Shown: in pieces, positions 22,753-34,985 of the stretch
Position numbering within the stretch: the first letter of the stretch is position 1
Layout: every line of letters starts with the position of its first letter
NCBI GenBank assembly: GCA_024345305.1
Contig: BRON01000020.1
Span: 186,001-250,000 of the forward strand
Source: Mrakia gelida
Taxonomy: Eukaryota > Basidiomycota > Tremellomycetes > Cystofilobasidiales > Mrakiaceae
Reading direction: 5' to 3'
DNA length: 64,000 bases
The notes under the pieces: model-generated
What the model was told of the DNA's origin: nothing
Database searches by the model: none
What the model saw: only the letters and a program-made list of their open reading frames with translations
Position numbers and translations under genes: made by a program

Positions 22753-25025
22753 TCAGCATCTCTCGTTCGTCTCAAACCCTCTCCCCCCAAACCCAAGATG
22801 TGGAAGCGAACGAACCAGATCGTCCTCGTCCTCCTCAACCTTCGTCTCAACCTCCACCTTCACCTCGCCCTCCCCACCCTCCTCCTTCTCGCCCTCGTCA
22901 AAGGCAGAGTCATCAGGATTCTCCTCTTTGTACACGATCTTCTTCTTTGGCGAAGTGGTAGAGGTGCGACGAGGTCGTTTCGTTCGCGAGGTCGACGTTG
23001 AAGGCTGTTGTTTTGTTGGCGCGAGAGAACGAAGGAAGGACGAGAGAGAAAAAAAAGAGCTGAGTCAGTGAGTCTGACGGGTATCGGTTTTCCCAGCTTG
23101 TTGAACCGAACCGAACTGAACGAAAGGACAAGGACAAGGGAACGTCGACGCGCGGACGCGACGTCTTCCAGTCGGTTAAACTCACCTCGTCTTCTTCCTC
23201 CTCCCCCTGTTCCTCCTCCTCCTCCTTCACCCCCTCCCTAACCTCCACCCCCCTCAAACTTAGCACCTCCTCCATCCTCAGTACGCCCTTCCCACCCCAG
23301 CTCATCTCCTGCTTCGCGGGCTTCCCTTTGCCTTTCCCTTTTCCACTCGCCCCTCCCTTCCCACTCCCACTCCCACTCGCCCCACTCCCACCCGCGCCAT
23401 TCTGCTCGGCCACCACCTCAGTCGGAGGAGTCGGGTTTGGTCGAAAGTGCATGTACAGCTGGAAGCCTCCTTGTTCGGTTTGGAGGTAAGGGGGCGAGTG
23501 GGAGTCTGCTAGGAGGGTGAGGGAGCGGAGGAGGGAGGGGAGATGAGAGGGGAAGGAGGAGAGGAGGTATTTGGCTGCCTGGAAGGAAGGGAAAGAGGGC
23601 AAAAAAAGAAGGGGGGTCAGTGAGAACGAACGCAAGATCGCGAGAGGGCAAGAAGCGAGAACGACATGAGCCCGAGGTGCAAAGGGAAACGCGTCGAGTC
23701 ATAATTACACGCGAAACTCGAAACTCACTCTCGTAGGTTGACAGATCTCTCCCGAGTTGAGGATGGCTCTCCAGGTTTCGTCTTCCCTCGCGACGACGGG
23801 GATTCGTCTTCCCATGAGGTCGACGTAGGGAAGAGTGTTGGATGGACTTCGAAGTTCGTCTTCGAGGGTGGGACCTTTGGGAGGTTGTTGAATCCCGAGG
23901 GAGATGGCTCGGGAGGTTGCGTTCATCTTGGTGGGAGAGGGTGGACGAGGAGGGAGGGGAGGGAGAAGAGGTGGGAGGAAGGGGGAGGGATGGGGGTGTG
24001 AGCGAGTGCGAGTGCGAGGGAGGAGGAGGGGAGGCGACGCGTCGGATGGACTTACCTCGGTGTAGACGGACGCTGGAGACGTAAGTAAAGATGGATCAGC
24101 TTCGGAAACGAGCATGTATCCGAGATAAGAGTACTAGGAGAAATATGCTGACCTAGAGAGAGCGCTTCCTCCTTCGAGAACCCCAAACGAAGACAGATCA
24201 CCGTCGCCCAGGCAGTCATCACGGGAGCTCTGTTGACAGTCACGGAGACCTTGAGAAGTTTCTGCTCTCGCATCGTAGCCCGTTAAGCAGAAACCTAATC
24301 AGCTCAAGTCTCGAGAAAGGAGGGGAACAGAGCGCGTCGTTTGGACTAACCTCCTCAGGGATGGACTCGCCAAACTCGAGTTGAGCGACGGAGAGGTCGA
24401 TGTAGTAGGAGGAAGAGGAAGCTTCCGCGTCTGGATCGTGGATCTCGAACATGTCGGGTCGACCTGAGCTTCTCTTCCTCTTCTTGAGAGGAGAGGGAGG
24501 TCCAACCTGACGAACGGAGAGAAGAGGGAGGGAGGGGAAGGGGTCAGCACGAGTAAGGCGGAGTTGGACGATGGAGGACTCATCGAGGAAGGTCTCTGGT
24601 TGAGTCGCGGAGATCGACGTCCTACTATTTCTCGAGCGCGTCTCTACTGTTGGAGCGCATCTATAGAACGTTGAACTGACCTCGATCTCCTTCTTCTTCC
24701 CTTTGCCGTTGACCACCTTGGGCCAGGCTGCTTTGATGGCCTTTCTCGTCTCTGTCTCCTTGATCCCAAGATCCTTGAGAGTCTTTTCCGTGATCTTACT
24801 GAGACTGAGAGGGGTAGGAGCCAGAGGGAACCTGTCGAATCAAAGAAAAGAAGGAGATTGGAGGTAAGCTCGATGGTGGAGCGGAGAGGGAGGGAGGGAG
24901 GTTGAGCTCGAACGAACGCACAAGAGACGGGCTGCTTCCATCGCCTTCCTCGTAGCGAGTGAAACAGGAGGAGCAGAGAGCGCTTGGATGATGTCATGAA
25001 CACTGAGAGGATCCTCGTCCGACAT
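22753..25025 (-). CDS. Conserved protein of unknown function
   Basis: Start at 25025 (MSDEDPLSVHDIIQALS). The spliced product then reads RKAMEAARLL, FPLAPTPLSLSKITEKTLKD, KETETRKAIKAAWPKV, a basic stretch SPLKKRKRSSGRP (likely nuclear signal), DLSVAQLEFGESIP, and the most striking block VTVNRAPVMTAWATVICLRL, GFSKEEALSL, then YTEMNATSRAISLGI. Further on: LPYVDLMGRRIPVV, AKYLLSSFPSHLPSLL, FQLYMHFRPNPTPP, a Gly/Ser/Lys-rich linker, EMSWGGKGVLRMEEVL, and an acidic C-terminus ending at 22753. From memory, the NRAPV-type block followed by a short helical repeat also occurs in uncharacterised fungal and bacterial proteins, but I cannot name a function. About seven exons. The KRKR motif suggests a nuclear protein; that is inference. 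Confidence 0.72.
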
Positions 25026-25298
25026 GGTCGAAAAACAAGAGAAGGAAGGAGGAGAGAGAAGATGATGGACGGCGGAAGAAGGGAGGCGAGCTCGTGAGCT
25101 TGGACGATTTCGTGCACCTCCTTCTTCTGCTTCTCCTAACAACCAGCGACTTCCAAAGGAACATTTTCGAACCCCATCACAGTCCCGGTCCACAACCCTC
25201 ATCGTCGAAAAACTTCGGTCCTTCCAGCATCGTCCCTCTCGACTTGCTCTCGAATCCAAGACATCTGCTCCTCCTCCTCTCCTCCCTCCTCATCAACG

Positions 25299-26892
25299 AT
25301 GGCTTCTCGCTCCCCCTTCGACTCCTCCGAGACCACTCCAGCCAGACTCGCCTTCCTTTACTGCGATGCTCAATGCGAAGATAAAGCCAACATCCGAGCT
25401 GCTATCGACCTGGTGAGCGAGCCTCGTCTCTCCCCTGAGCTCGACCCTCCCTCCCTCGTCCCTTCCCAAATCGTCTGACGGCCTTCCTTTCCTTCCCTTC
25501 CAGCTCAACCGCCATCTTCCTCGCTCGGTGGAGATCAAACAAGCCTTCGCTGTGAGTTCACTCCCCTCTCCTATCCCTCACCCACCCTGGGTTCCACGAG
25601 CGCTCAAAGGAAACAGAGTCGAAGCTCACCATGAGCCCTTCATCGCCCGTCGTCTCCAGGCCGAGTTCGCTGCTCTCTGTCTTCCAAAGTACATGATCTG
25701 GATCGCAGATTTCATCGGTCCCGCCATCCTCCCTCAAGGTCCAATGCTCAGGTTTGGAGTCGACGTCATGCGAACTCCTTACTTCGCGAGATGGCTTCGC
25801 TACTCTTCCGAGCAGCAAACTCTCGAGCTCGTCACGAACTGCCTCGAGTGGTTCGAGGATTGGTTGCCTCAGATTCATGGGGTTGTGAGTCTTCTCTTTC
25901 CGCTCGAGCTGTTTGTATCGTTCGTGCGGTTCCGACTCGTAGAGTTTGGTTTTGTTTCACTCAGTCGACGTCGAGGTTCCCTCCCAACCATGTTCGTCGT
26001 TCCGTCCGTCGCGTCGTTCTTCTTCTCTCTCCTGACCTACACCCAACCCCTACCGTTCCTTCCTCCTCCCCACCCCTCCGCACACCCACCCAGGTCCTCA
26101 CATCCCGAGACTTCCTCATGGTTCAAGACGAAACCTACCTCAACTTCCTCAACATGACCTTGATCCTCTCCTCCCTCCTCCTCAACCTCCCACCCACCTT
26201 CGACACCCGAACCCTCTCCACCCTCGCGCCTACCTCCGTCCTGAGCAACATCAAACCCATCTGGCGAGGCCTCTACCAAAAGATCGTCTCGAGCCCTCGG
26301 CTCGTAGCTCAGCTCCAAACCCAAGTCGGAGGGAACATCGACGCGTTGGGGATTGTGCGAGACTTTTTGTTCCCTGAGGGTGGGGACGGGACTCCGTTAT
26401 CTGTGCGACGGAAGTGGATGGAGGAGAGGGAGAAGGAGAAGGAGAAGGAGAACATACCTTATGGGGGTCCGATGGGTTGGTTTGAGTGTGCTGGGAAGGA
26501 GTCTCGCGAGAGGTCGGGCTGCACGTCCGTTGAGGAGGAGGGTGACATGAAGGCTTGTGGGAAGGTTCGTCGTTTCCTCATGTTCCCCTTTCCGTTGATT
26601 CCCGTTCCTCCTGAGATTGCCCTCTGACCATCTTTCTTTTCCTTTTTTCTCGTTTCATTCAGTGCGGCTCGGTGAGGTACTGCTCGAGAGGTTCGTTCGT
26701 TTCTTCCTCTACCTCGACTTCGCGTCGTTGCTTGCTTCGTCGGACGCGTTGGCTCGAACCAAACTGACATGCCTCCCCTCTCTCTCCTCTTCCTTCGGCT
26801 CCTCGAACGTGTTTTTTCTTCGCTCGTTCGCAGAGCATCAGCGTTCTCACTGGAAGAAGCACAAGAAGACTTGTTTCGCGAGAACTTGGTAG
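25299..26892 (+). CDS. MYND-type zinc-finger protein B
   Basis: Start MASRSPFDSSETTPARLAFL at 25299, divergently arranged (273 bp) with the conserved unknown gene. Exons give NRHLPRSVEIKQAFA, then AEFAALCLPKYMIWIADFIG, TLELVTNCLEWFEDW, a long helical exon (LILSSLLLNLPPTF, IKPIWRGLYQKIV) and a charged linker (EEREKEKEKENIPYGG). The C-terminal MYND finger is CAGKESRERSGC, then GDMKACGK, the 28-nt micro-exon (26663-26690) CGSVRYCSR, and EHQRSHWKKHKKTC with a short tail FARTW, stop at 26890-26892. Intron positions in the finger match MYND genes A and C exactly. Function is unknown beyond the peptide-binding role usual for MYND fingers. The splice before the long exon (VLTSRDF) is less certain than the others. 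Confidence 0.82.
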
Positions 26893-27858
26893 GGCGAGTC
26901 AGCAGAACGAAACGAAGTTGGATGCGTTCTTGGAATCTGTGTCTGGAATTCGTGGAGTACCTCTCGATCTGTATATATCGTACCGTCGACGTCGCGCTCG
27001 ATCCATGTTTTTCTGAACCGAGCTCGACGCGTCGTCACCGGCTACCTCCGCCAACTGGGAGGGCTCTTTCGGACTGAAAGGCGAAGCAGGAGAACCTTCT
27101 CGACCTCGGATGTCTTCGTCTGTTGATTCTCCGTGACCTTGAGGGACAGCGACTTGAGAGACGCGTCCAAAGTCTCAGGAGAGGGAAGCGAGAGGAGCCT
27201 CGGCGACGCGAAGGAAGCAAGCCGAGGGCCTTTTCGTCCCCTCTCGCTTTCTGACCTCGAAGGTAGGTTTTCGCGTCGGCGTTGTTCTCATTCGAGGACA
27301 GGGTCAAATCCTGATGACCTCACGAAAGCGAGGAAGAGAGAGAAGGAGGGGGATTCGAACCAGCCTCGCTCGTGTCGAAGGTCTGAATCAGAACGCGGTC
27401 AGATCTGCTTGGTGATCCTGTTTGCCCTTCCTCTCTTTCGAGGGTGGGCGATAGAAGAAACGACGGAAGTTTTTCTCTGAAATCGGTGGGAGAGATGAAG
27501 ATGAAGATGAAGACGAGTGAAAATCTTCCTCTCATGCGAGAGAAGACAGAGCAGAGCAGAGCGGAAGCCGGCGAGTGCGTCAGCTTCGAAGGGTTGAGGC
27601 CGACCTTACCAAACTGAACCTTCCTCCGTGTTTCTGACCTTCAACGACCAGCTCCCTCAGGTCTCGTTGACTCTCTTCTCTTCCCCTCCTCCTCCCCTCC
27701 CCTCTCCCTACACCCACCTCGTCAGCTCGCTCAAGCGAAGAGCATCGCCTCTCTCCTCTCGTCGCTTAAGGGATCGTCGTCGCTCTTCGTCTCCCCTCTC
27801 CCTCCACTCCCCCTCCCCTCCCGCCGTCCCTCCCTCCCTCCCTGCTCCCTCGTTCGCG
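26893..27858. other. Intergenic, flippase upstream region
   Basis: About 970 bp, the second-longest gene-free stretch. The left part carries the 3' region of MYND gene B. A short GAAGAT repeat (about 27494-27515) and a dense C/T leader (about 27670-27850) precede the flippase start. A tRNA-like B-box at 27350-27361 was considered and rejected. No gene was seen. Confidence 0.5.
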
Positions 27859-30800
27859 ATGCCTCCCCGTTACAAGCCCTCTCGGACTGCTGCCGCTTTC
27901 GAGACTTTCAAGAATGCTGTGAACCCTGAGAAGATGTTCAAGCGAGCTCGTTCCGCTCCTCAACCTCGGTCGATCTACGTCAACACTCAACTCCCTGCGA
28001 CCATGCTCGACAAGAAGGGAAAAGTACCAAAGGTCAACCTCTACGCTACCAATCAATCCATCACTTCCAAATACACGGTCATCACCTTCGTGCCTAGGAA
28101 CTTGTTCGAACAGGTGAGCCTGGATTCGTCAACTTTTCTCAGGGGGACGAAGAGAGAGAGGGAAGGGAAGAGAGGGGGGGAAGGGAGGAGGAGGAGGTGA
28201 GGGCAGAAACCGCCCAAGAGAGAGGGGAATGAGAACGAGCTTTTTCAGCCTCTCTTTCTCTGGTCACGATCATCGTATCAGGACGCTTACACCTCTGGAT
28301 GATAGAGAACACACTCGCGTCGCGTCGAGGGAAGAAGAGACGGAGGAGGACGAGACCGTGGGAGGGACGAAGGAGAAGGCTTAGCTTGCCTCAGCTGGCG
28401 CCCGGAGCCTCTCCCTCCCTCTCGCACGTAAGCTGGTTCTACCAGCTTTTCCACTTCAAACCCATCCACACCAGCATCCTCCAGACTCCCTTATCTTCTT
28501 CAGTCCTATCTTCAATCCTTCCTATCGCTGCTTCCCTCTCTCGCATGAGCTCGCCAAGACTGACGTCCTCCTCCCCCCCTCCCTCCCTTTCTTCCCTCCC
28601 TTCCCTCCTCCCCTCGCCTCATCTTCCTTCCACAGTTCCGTCGAATCGCCAACATCTTCTTCCTCGGTATCGCCATCCTCCAGTTCTTCCCCAAGTTCTC
28701 CACCATCTCCCCTGGTCTGGTCATCCTCCCTCTCCTCGCCGTCCTCGCCATCACCGGAGGAAAGGACGGGTACGAGGACATCAAGCGACATCAGTCCGAC
28801 AAGCGCGTCAACCACTCCGTCTCCCACATCCTCTCGGGAGGAAACTACCAGAACCACAACGCTATGGCTCCCAAGGCCAAGACCTTCGTCAAGGGAGTCT
28901 CCCTCCCTCAGAGCAAGGCGAAGAGGGAGGCGAAGAGGAAGGAGGACGCGGGTTGGGGACAGATCGTTCGCGACGAGAACACCGTCGAGCCTGACTCGGA
29001 CGGCTTGAGGAGGACCGACACCCTTCCCGGAGAGGACCTCTCGGGAATCAGGACGAGGGAGAGCGAAGCCGCTGCTGGACAGATCCCCGATTCCGCCTCG
29101 CAGGACAAGGAGGCTGGAGAGAACGAGGCTGCTGGCGAGCTCGGTTGGAGGAGGACCATGTGGGAGGACGTCAAGGTCGGAGACTTCATCAAGATCTACA
29201 ACAACGAGGGATTCCCAGCCGGTGAGTAGCTCGAAGTCTCTCTTTCGCTTCCGTTTCGTTTGAGGCAGCTGAGGCGGCCGCGCGAGCTGGAGGTCGCTAA
29301 ACCCTCCCTCCTCTCTCCTCCCTTCCTTCTTCCCCTTCTCCTTCCCATATCTCTCCCCTCCTTCCTCTCCATCCAGACGTCGTCATCTGCTCTACCTCCG
29401 AGGAAGAAGACGTGGCCTACATCGAGACCAAGAACCTGGACGGAGAGACGAACCTCAAGTCTCGACACGCCGTCCCCGAACTCGCTCACCTTCGATCCGC
29501 CGTCTCCTGCTCGACCGCTCGATTCCGAATCGATTGCGAAGCCGCCGAGGTCAACATGTTCAGGCTCAACGCCGCCGTCGTCGTCGAAGGAGAAGCACCC
29601 GAAGGAGGAGCCGGAGAACTTCATCGACATCCCATCAACCTCGAGACGACTCTCCTTCGAGGATGCGTCCTTCGAAACACCGCCTGGGTCATCGGAATCG
29701 TCATCTTCACCGGAGCCGATAGCAAGATCGTCATGAACTCGGGAGGAACCCCTAGTAAGAGGAGTAAGGTCGAGAGGCAGATGAACCCTCAAGTGTCAGT
29801 CTTCTCGAACTCGCTTTCTCCTCCTCGCGAGCTTCGAACTGACGCGCCTCCCTCCTTCCTTTCGCTCCAGCCTCTTCTCCCTCATGCTCCTCGGAGTCGC
29901 CGGAATGGTCTGTGGAATCATCGATCACTTCAACGAGGTCACCTGGTACCGTCAGAACTCCTACTGGACTCTCTACGACAACGCTCCGGACGACAACCCT
30001 TCCTTCAACGGACTCGTCACCTTCTTCAACTCGCTCATCACCTTCCAGAACATCGTCCCCATCTCCCTCTACATCTCCATCGAGTTCGTTCGAACCGCTC
30101 AGGCTCTCTTCATCTACTGGGACGACGAGATCTGGCACAGGCAGTCGGATACGAGGACGCTCGCGAGGAGTTGGAACCTGTCGGACGAGTGAGTTCGACG
30201 AGCTCTTTTCCTTTCAGTTCGAGCGAACGCTGACTTCTTCTCTCCTCTCCTGGTAGTCTCGGACAGATCGAGTACATCTTCAGTGACAAGACCGGAACCC
30301 TCACGCAGAACGCCATGATCTTCCAGCAGTGCTCGATCGCCGGACAGGTGCGTCTTCGTTCTCGCGTCTCGTCCCTCTTCTTCGTCGTCTGACTCCTTCT
30401 TCTTCCCGTCCTCTTCTTTTCTTCAGGTCTACAAGGGAGACGGAAAGATTCCCGAGGGCGTTATCGTTGATTCGACTCCCAACGGAGGAGACACCAAGGA
30501 GAGCAACGACGGAACCGCGGTCGACATCGAACAGTCTCCTTCCTCCTCGGATCGTCCTCTCAAGAAAATCACCACTCCTCACACCGACGACGAATCCAAG
30601 ACTACCGACGAGACTGCCGACGTCAAGGCCAAGGTCAAGCTTCCCAAGGAGGTCCTCGCTCCCTTCCACGACGACCATCTCTCCTCGGATCTCAGAAACC
30701 AGGACTCCGAGCAGTCGACCAACATCCATGCCTTCTTCGCCACCCTCGCTCTCTGCCACACCGCTCTCGCTTCGGAGGACGCCAACGGAGTTATCGAGTA

Positions 30801-33800
30801 CATGGCTCAGTCCCCCGACGAGTCTGCTTTGTGAGTTCTTCGTCTTCGTTTCGACGTGCTTTCGTTCTCGACGCGTCTCGAATTCTTCGCTGACTTTTCC
30901 CCTTCCTTCTCCTTCTTCTTCTTCTCCTCTCATCCCTCCAGGGTCCAAGCCGCCGCCGACGTTGGATTCGTCTTCCGAGGTCGTGATCGAAACATCCTCC
31001 GCCTTCAAACTCCCTTCAGCGACGAGATCGACGAATACGAGCTCCTCAACGTCCTCGAGTTCTCTTCGGCCAGGAAGAGGATGTCGGTCGTTCTCAGGAA
31101 GATGGACGACGACAACAAGATCTTCCTGCTCGTCAAGGGAGCCGACAACGTCATCTTCGAACGACTCGCACCTGGGAAGGAGGAGATGAAGCAGAAGACC
31201 AACACCGACCTCGAGAACTTCGCCAACGATGGACTTCGAACCCTCTGCCTCGGGTACAGGATCGTTCCCGAGGAGGAGTACGCCGAATGGTCTGCCGACT
31301 TCCACGAGGCCACGGTCTCGCTCGACGACCGAGAGGAGAAGATGGGAGCCGTCTCAGCCAAGATCGAACACTCGCTTCTCCTCCTCGGAGCTACCGCCAT
31401 CGAGGACAAGCTTCAGGATGGAGTCCCAGAAGCCATCGCCGATCTCAAACGAGCTGGAATCAAGGTCTGGGTCGCTACAGGAGACAAGCTCGAGACCGCC
31501 ATCGCCATCGGATACAGCACCAACCTTCTCTCGAGGGATTCGAACCTCATCATCGTTCGAGGAGGAGCCTACGGAACCCCCAACTCGGCCTACGACCAGA
31601 TGCGATCAGCCATCGAGCAGTTCTTCGGTCCAGAGATCGTCGAAGACGTCAACTTCCACCCTCCTACCCTCGAGCGATCCGACACACGACCCTCGCTCTT
31701 CTCTCGACCTTCCAGTCAGCGTCGTCGGTCGAACCAGCTCCGAAGGACCGTCAGTGGAGTCTCGTCGTTGGTCGGGGAGGGCAACGGAGATCGACCTGGA
31801 GGATTCTCTCTCGTTATTGAGGGTGCTGCCCTGACTCACGTGAGTCTTCGAGTTTTGGGTCGAGAAACGACGCGTCTCCTTCCTCGAGCTGACCTTTCCC
31901 CTTCTCGCCTCTTTCCCTCTTAGGCGTTCGAGGAGGACTGGACCGAGGATCTCCTTCTTCAACTCTCTACTCGATGCAACACCGTCATCTGCTGCCGAGT
32001 CTCGCCTCTCCAGAAGGCTCAGGTCGTTCACCTCATCAAGGACAACCTTCGAGTCATGACCCTCGCCATCGGAGATGGAGCCAACGACGTCTCGATGATT
32101 CAGGCTGCCGATGTGTTAGTTCGCCTTCTCTTTCTTTTCGAACTTGAGTTCTCGACTGACCTCGCCTCTTTCCGTCTGCAGTGGAGTCGGAATCTCAGGA
32201 GAGGAGGGTCTGCAGGCCGTCAACTCATCGGATTACGCGATTGCTCAGGTCAGTTCTTCCTCTTTCTCTCCCTCTCTTTCCCAACTCCCTCATCTGACCT
32301 ATCTTCATCTTTCTCTGCAGTTCCGATACCTCAATCGTCTGCTCTTCGTTCACGGTCACTGGTCTTACGTCCGAAATTCCAACATGTTCGTCGACGCGTT
32401 CCTCTTTCCCTTCGCTTTCCCTCGCGCCGCGACTGACTTCCTTTCCGCTCTTTCTCGTCCACTCAGGATTCTCAACTTCTTCTACAAGAACATCATCGGA
32501 GTCGGAGTCCTCTTCTTCTTCCAGATCTACTGTGCTTGGAGTTCGACCTACGTCTTCGAATACGTCTACCTCCTCCTCTGGAACGTCGTCTGGTCACTCG
32601 CTCCCGTCATCGCCATGTGAGCCCTCTTCCTATCTCCATCACGATTGAGTGATGCCTTTGCTTGTAGTAACAGCGTGCTGACTCGTTCTTCCGTCCTCCT
32701 TCGTCTTTCAGGGGAGTCTTCGACCGAGATCTCGACCACGACATCCTCATGGAACTTCCCGAGCTCTACCGATACGGAATCTCCGGAGTCTACTTCGGAA
32801 TGAGGAAATACTTCGAGTTCATCTCGGAGGGAGTTGTCCAGGTCAGTGCTTCGGAGCTGCCATCGACCACGACGACCTCGAACTGACGCGTCTTTCTTTG
32901 TTTCTTCAGTCCGCCGTCATCTTCTTCTTCTGCAACCAAGCCTACGTTTCTACCTCGGCTCGATCTGACGGATACGACGTCTTCATGTACGAGTTCTCTA
33001 CGGTACGTTGATCTTGCATCTTCTCAAACCCTCGATACGCGACGAATCTGACCTTCACCTTCGCTCTTTCCTCGAACAGACGATGGTCATCGGAGCGATT
33101 TTGGTGTACGTCGAACCTTTTTATCTCTCCTCGTGAAAACAAGCTCACGTTCTGACTTCTCTCCTATCTGCAGCTGCAACTCCTTCCACGCTATCACCAC
33201 GCACGCCTGGACTGGATGGGTCTGGTTCGCGGTCTTGATCGGACCCGTTCTCGGATTCCTTTTCACCCTCGTTTACTCGGCTCTGCCTCCCAGCTTGCTG
33301 CTCACAAATGTCTAGTGAGTGCTCTCGACCCTTATCTTGTGCTTCTCGTCGACTCGATTGCTGACCAACTTTGTTATTCTCCCTCTCCAGCGGAAACTAC
33401 GACTTCCTCTTCGCCTCTCCTCTCTTCTGGTTCTGCGTCCTCTTCGTCACCATCATCTCGCTCCTCCCTCGATACTTCATCATGGCCTACCAGAGTATAT
33501 ACGCCCCGACGGACATCGACGTCATGAAGGTTGTCAGGTTCGTTCGCGACTCAACTCTTCGTTGTCGAGATTCCCTCTCGCTCACGACTCACGTCCTCCC
33601 TCTCGTACTGACTCTGCTTCGTCCCACGCGTTATTCAGGAAATCCGATCCTCACCTCGACATCCGAAATCACCCTGCTCTCGGACGACACTGGAAGGAGG
33701 CGAACGATATCGGAGCCGTTCCTCTTCAGGACGAGCCGAGGCACTCGTACCACTACGCCCGACACGCCAATGCTCCGGCGGATCGTTTCGACGAGGCTGA

Positions 33801-34245
33801 GCCCAGGTCGTCGATGACTTCGATGCGACCTCTCGGACGAGTTGGAACTGGGTTGGGATCGGAGATCGACATGTCGACGGGAGCTCGAACGCCTGGTGAG
33901 TTTCTTTCTCTCGAACTCGCCTCTTCGACTTCTCTCCTTCTCCTTCGCTGACTCTCGATTCGCTCGTCTCCCTTCACAGCTGGTGCTCGATCTGGATTCG
34001 ACTTCGCTGCCGAGGAAGGAGGAGGAGTCGCAGGAATCAGCAGACAGCAATCTCGACTCAGCAACCTCAGCCGGCCTCAAACGCGGCAGCAGCAACTTCG
34101 AAACGAGGCCCAGACGGGAGGTCGTCGTCGAAGTGGAACCCTCAGCTCGCTTCGTTCGAGAGCAGGATCGGTCTTCACGAGCAAGAAGCATCGAAACTCG
34201 GAACATCACACTCCCATCCCTCCGTCGTCGGACGAACAACATTAG
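27859..34245 (+). CDS. DNF1: P4-type ATPase, Dnf1/Dnf2-like phospholipid flippase
   Basis: Moves phospholipids from the outer to the inner leaflet of plasma or endosomal membranes, usually with a Cdc50-type partner. Start [19 protein letters not shown]; the first intron (28114-28635) is 522 nt. Signatures in order: [19 protein letters not shown] (first membrane helix), actuator [13 protein letters not shown], membrane loop [20 protein letters not shown], phosphorylation site [11 protein letters not shown], nucleotide-binding block [13 protein letters not shown] and [30 protein letters not shown], hinge [16 protein letters not shown], then six C-terminal helices from [19 protein letters not shown] on. 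The [16 protein letters not shown] loop fits the Dnf branch better than Drs2 or Neo1. The basic, Ser/Gln-rich C-terminal tail ends SSDEQH, stop at 34243-34245. Over ten introns. Which of the Dnf paralogues it matches cannot be decided here. Confidence 0.93.
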
Positions 34246-34985
34246 ACTCTTCTCTTCTCCCGTTCTCGTTCTCGTTTCTCGTTTCTCTCTCAGTTCTCTT
34301 TATATGCGAGATCTTACTGGTGTATTTCGGTTTCCCCCCTCTAGTACCTCTCTTCCTCGTCAATGTCTTAGCTCGTCTCGTCTCTGCTTTGCCCTCCTCG
34401 TTCGAGTCGCGTCACCTTCTTTCTCCCTTAAAATCATTGCTCGCTCTATATCCCCCCCTTTCTCGTTCTCGTCTTCGCTTTCTTAAGTTCGTTACTACCT
34501 AGCTTTTCCCTCTCTTCTCTTCGCTCAATGCCAGCGAGCTCGCGAAATGATTGATGATTCTACCCATGCCTCACTCGACTTCCCAGCGAACGTTGGCGCG
34601 GACGAAGAAGGAGGAGGTGCAGAGGAGGAGAGAGGACCGAGTGCAGCCTTGAGGATTGTGAGAGTGATCAGCTCACAGTTTCGCTGTGATCCTGAGCTCC
34701 TGGGTACCTCGAGGAACGACGGCAGTCTACGCGAGCGCTCAAGCTTTCCTCCAATCCCGAATGCGTATCCAGTCTCGTTACTTCTCTCCAAAATCGATAC
34801 AAAGCAACATAATCATCTCATTCGAAGGGGCTCGGACTTCAAGTGAAGCATGCTGGGTGCAGAAGGGGAAAGCGGTGAGAGTCAGGTCAAGCTCGCGTCG
34901 CGTCGCAAAAAGAACGAAACAAAAGAAGACGAGAGATGTACCCAAGCGACGACTTGAAAGGCATGCTCGCAAGCAGATACTGAAA
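34246..34985. other. Convergent intergenic region
   Basis: About 740 bp between the 3' ends of the flippase (plus) and MYND gene C (minus). C/T-rich, T-rich in places near 34280-34510, as expected for 3' untranslated sequence. No gene was recognised. Confidence 0.5.

Noticed and set aside
27340..27440. tRNA-like B-box (GATTCGAACC on plus, GGTTCGAATC on minus) suggesting a minus-strand tRNA
   Set aside because: The T-stem does not pair, no A-box lies at a suitable distance, and no acceptor stem can be formed.
30301..31305. 334-residue open frame antisense to the flippase
   Set aside because: It mirrors flippase exons and introns; GC-rich wobble positions commonly open the antisense frame. 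Composition is unlike a protein.
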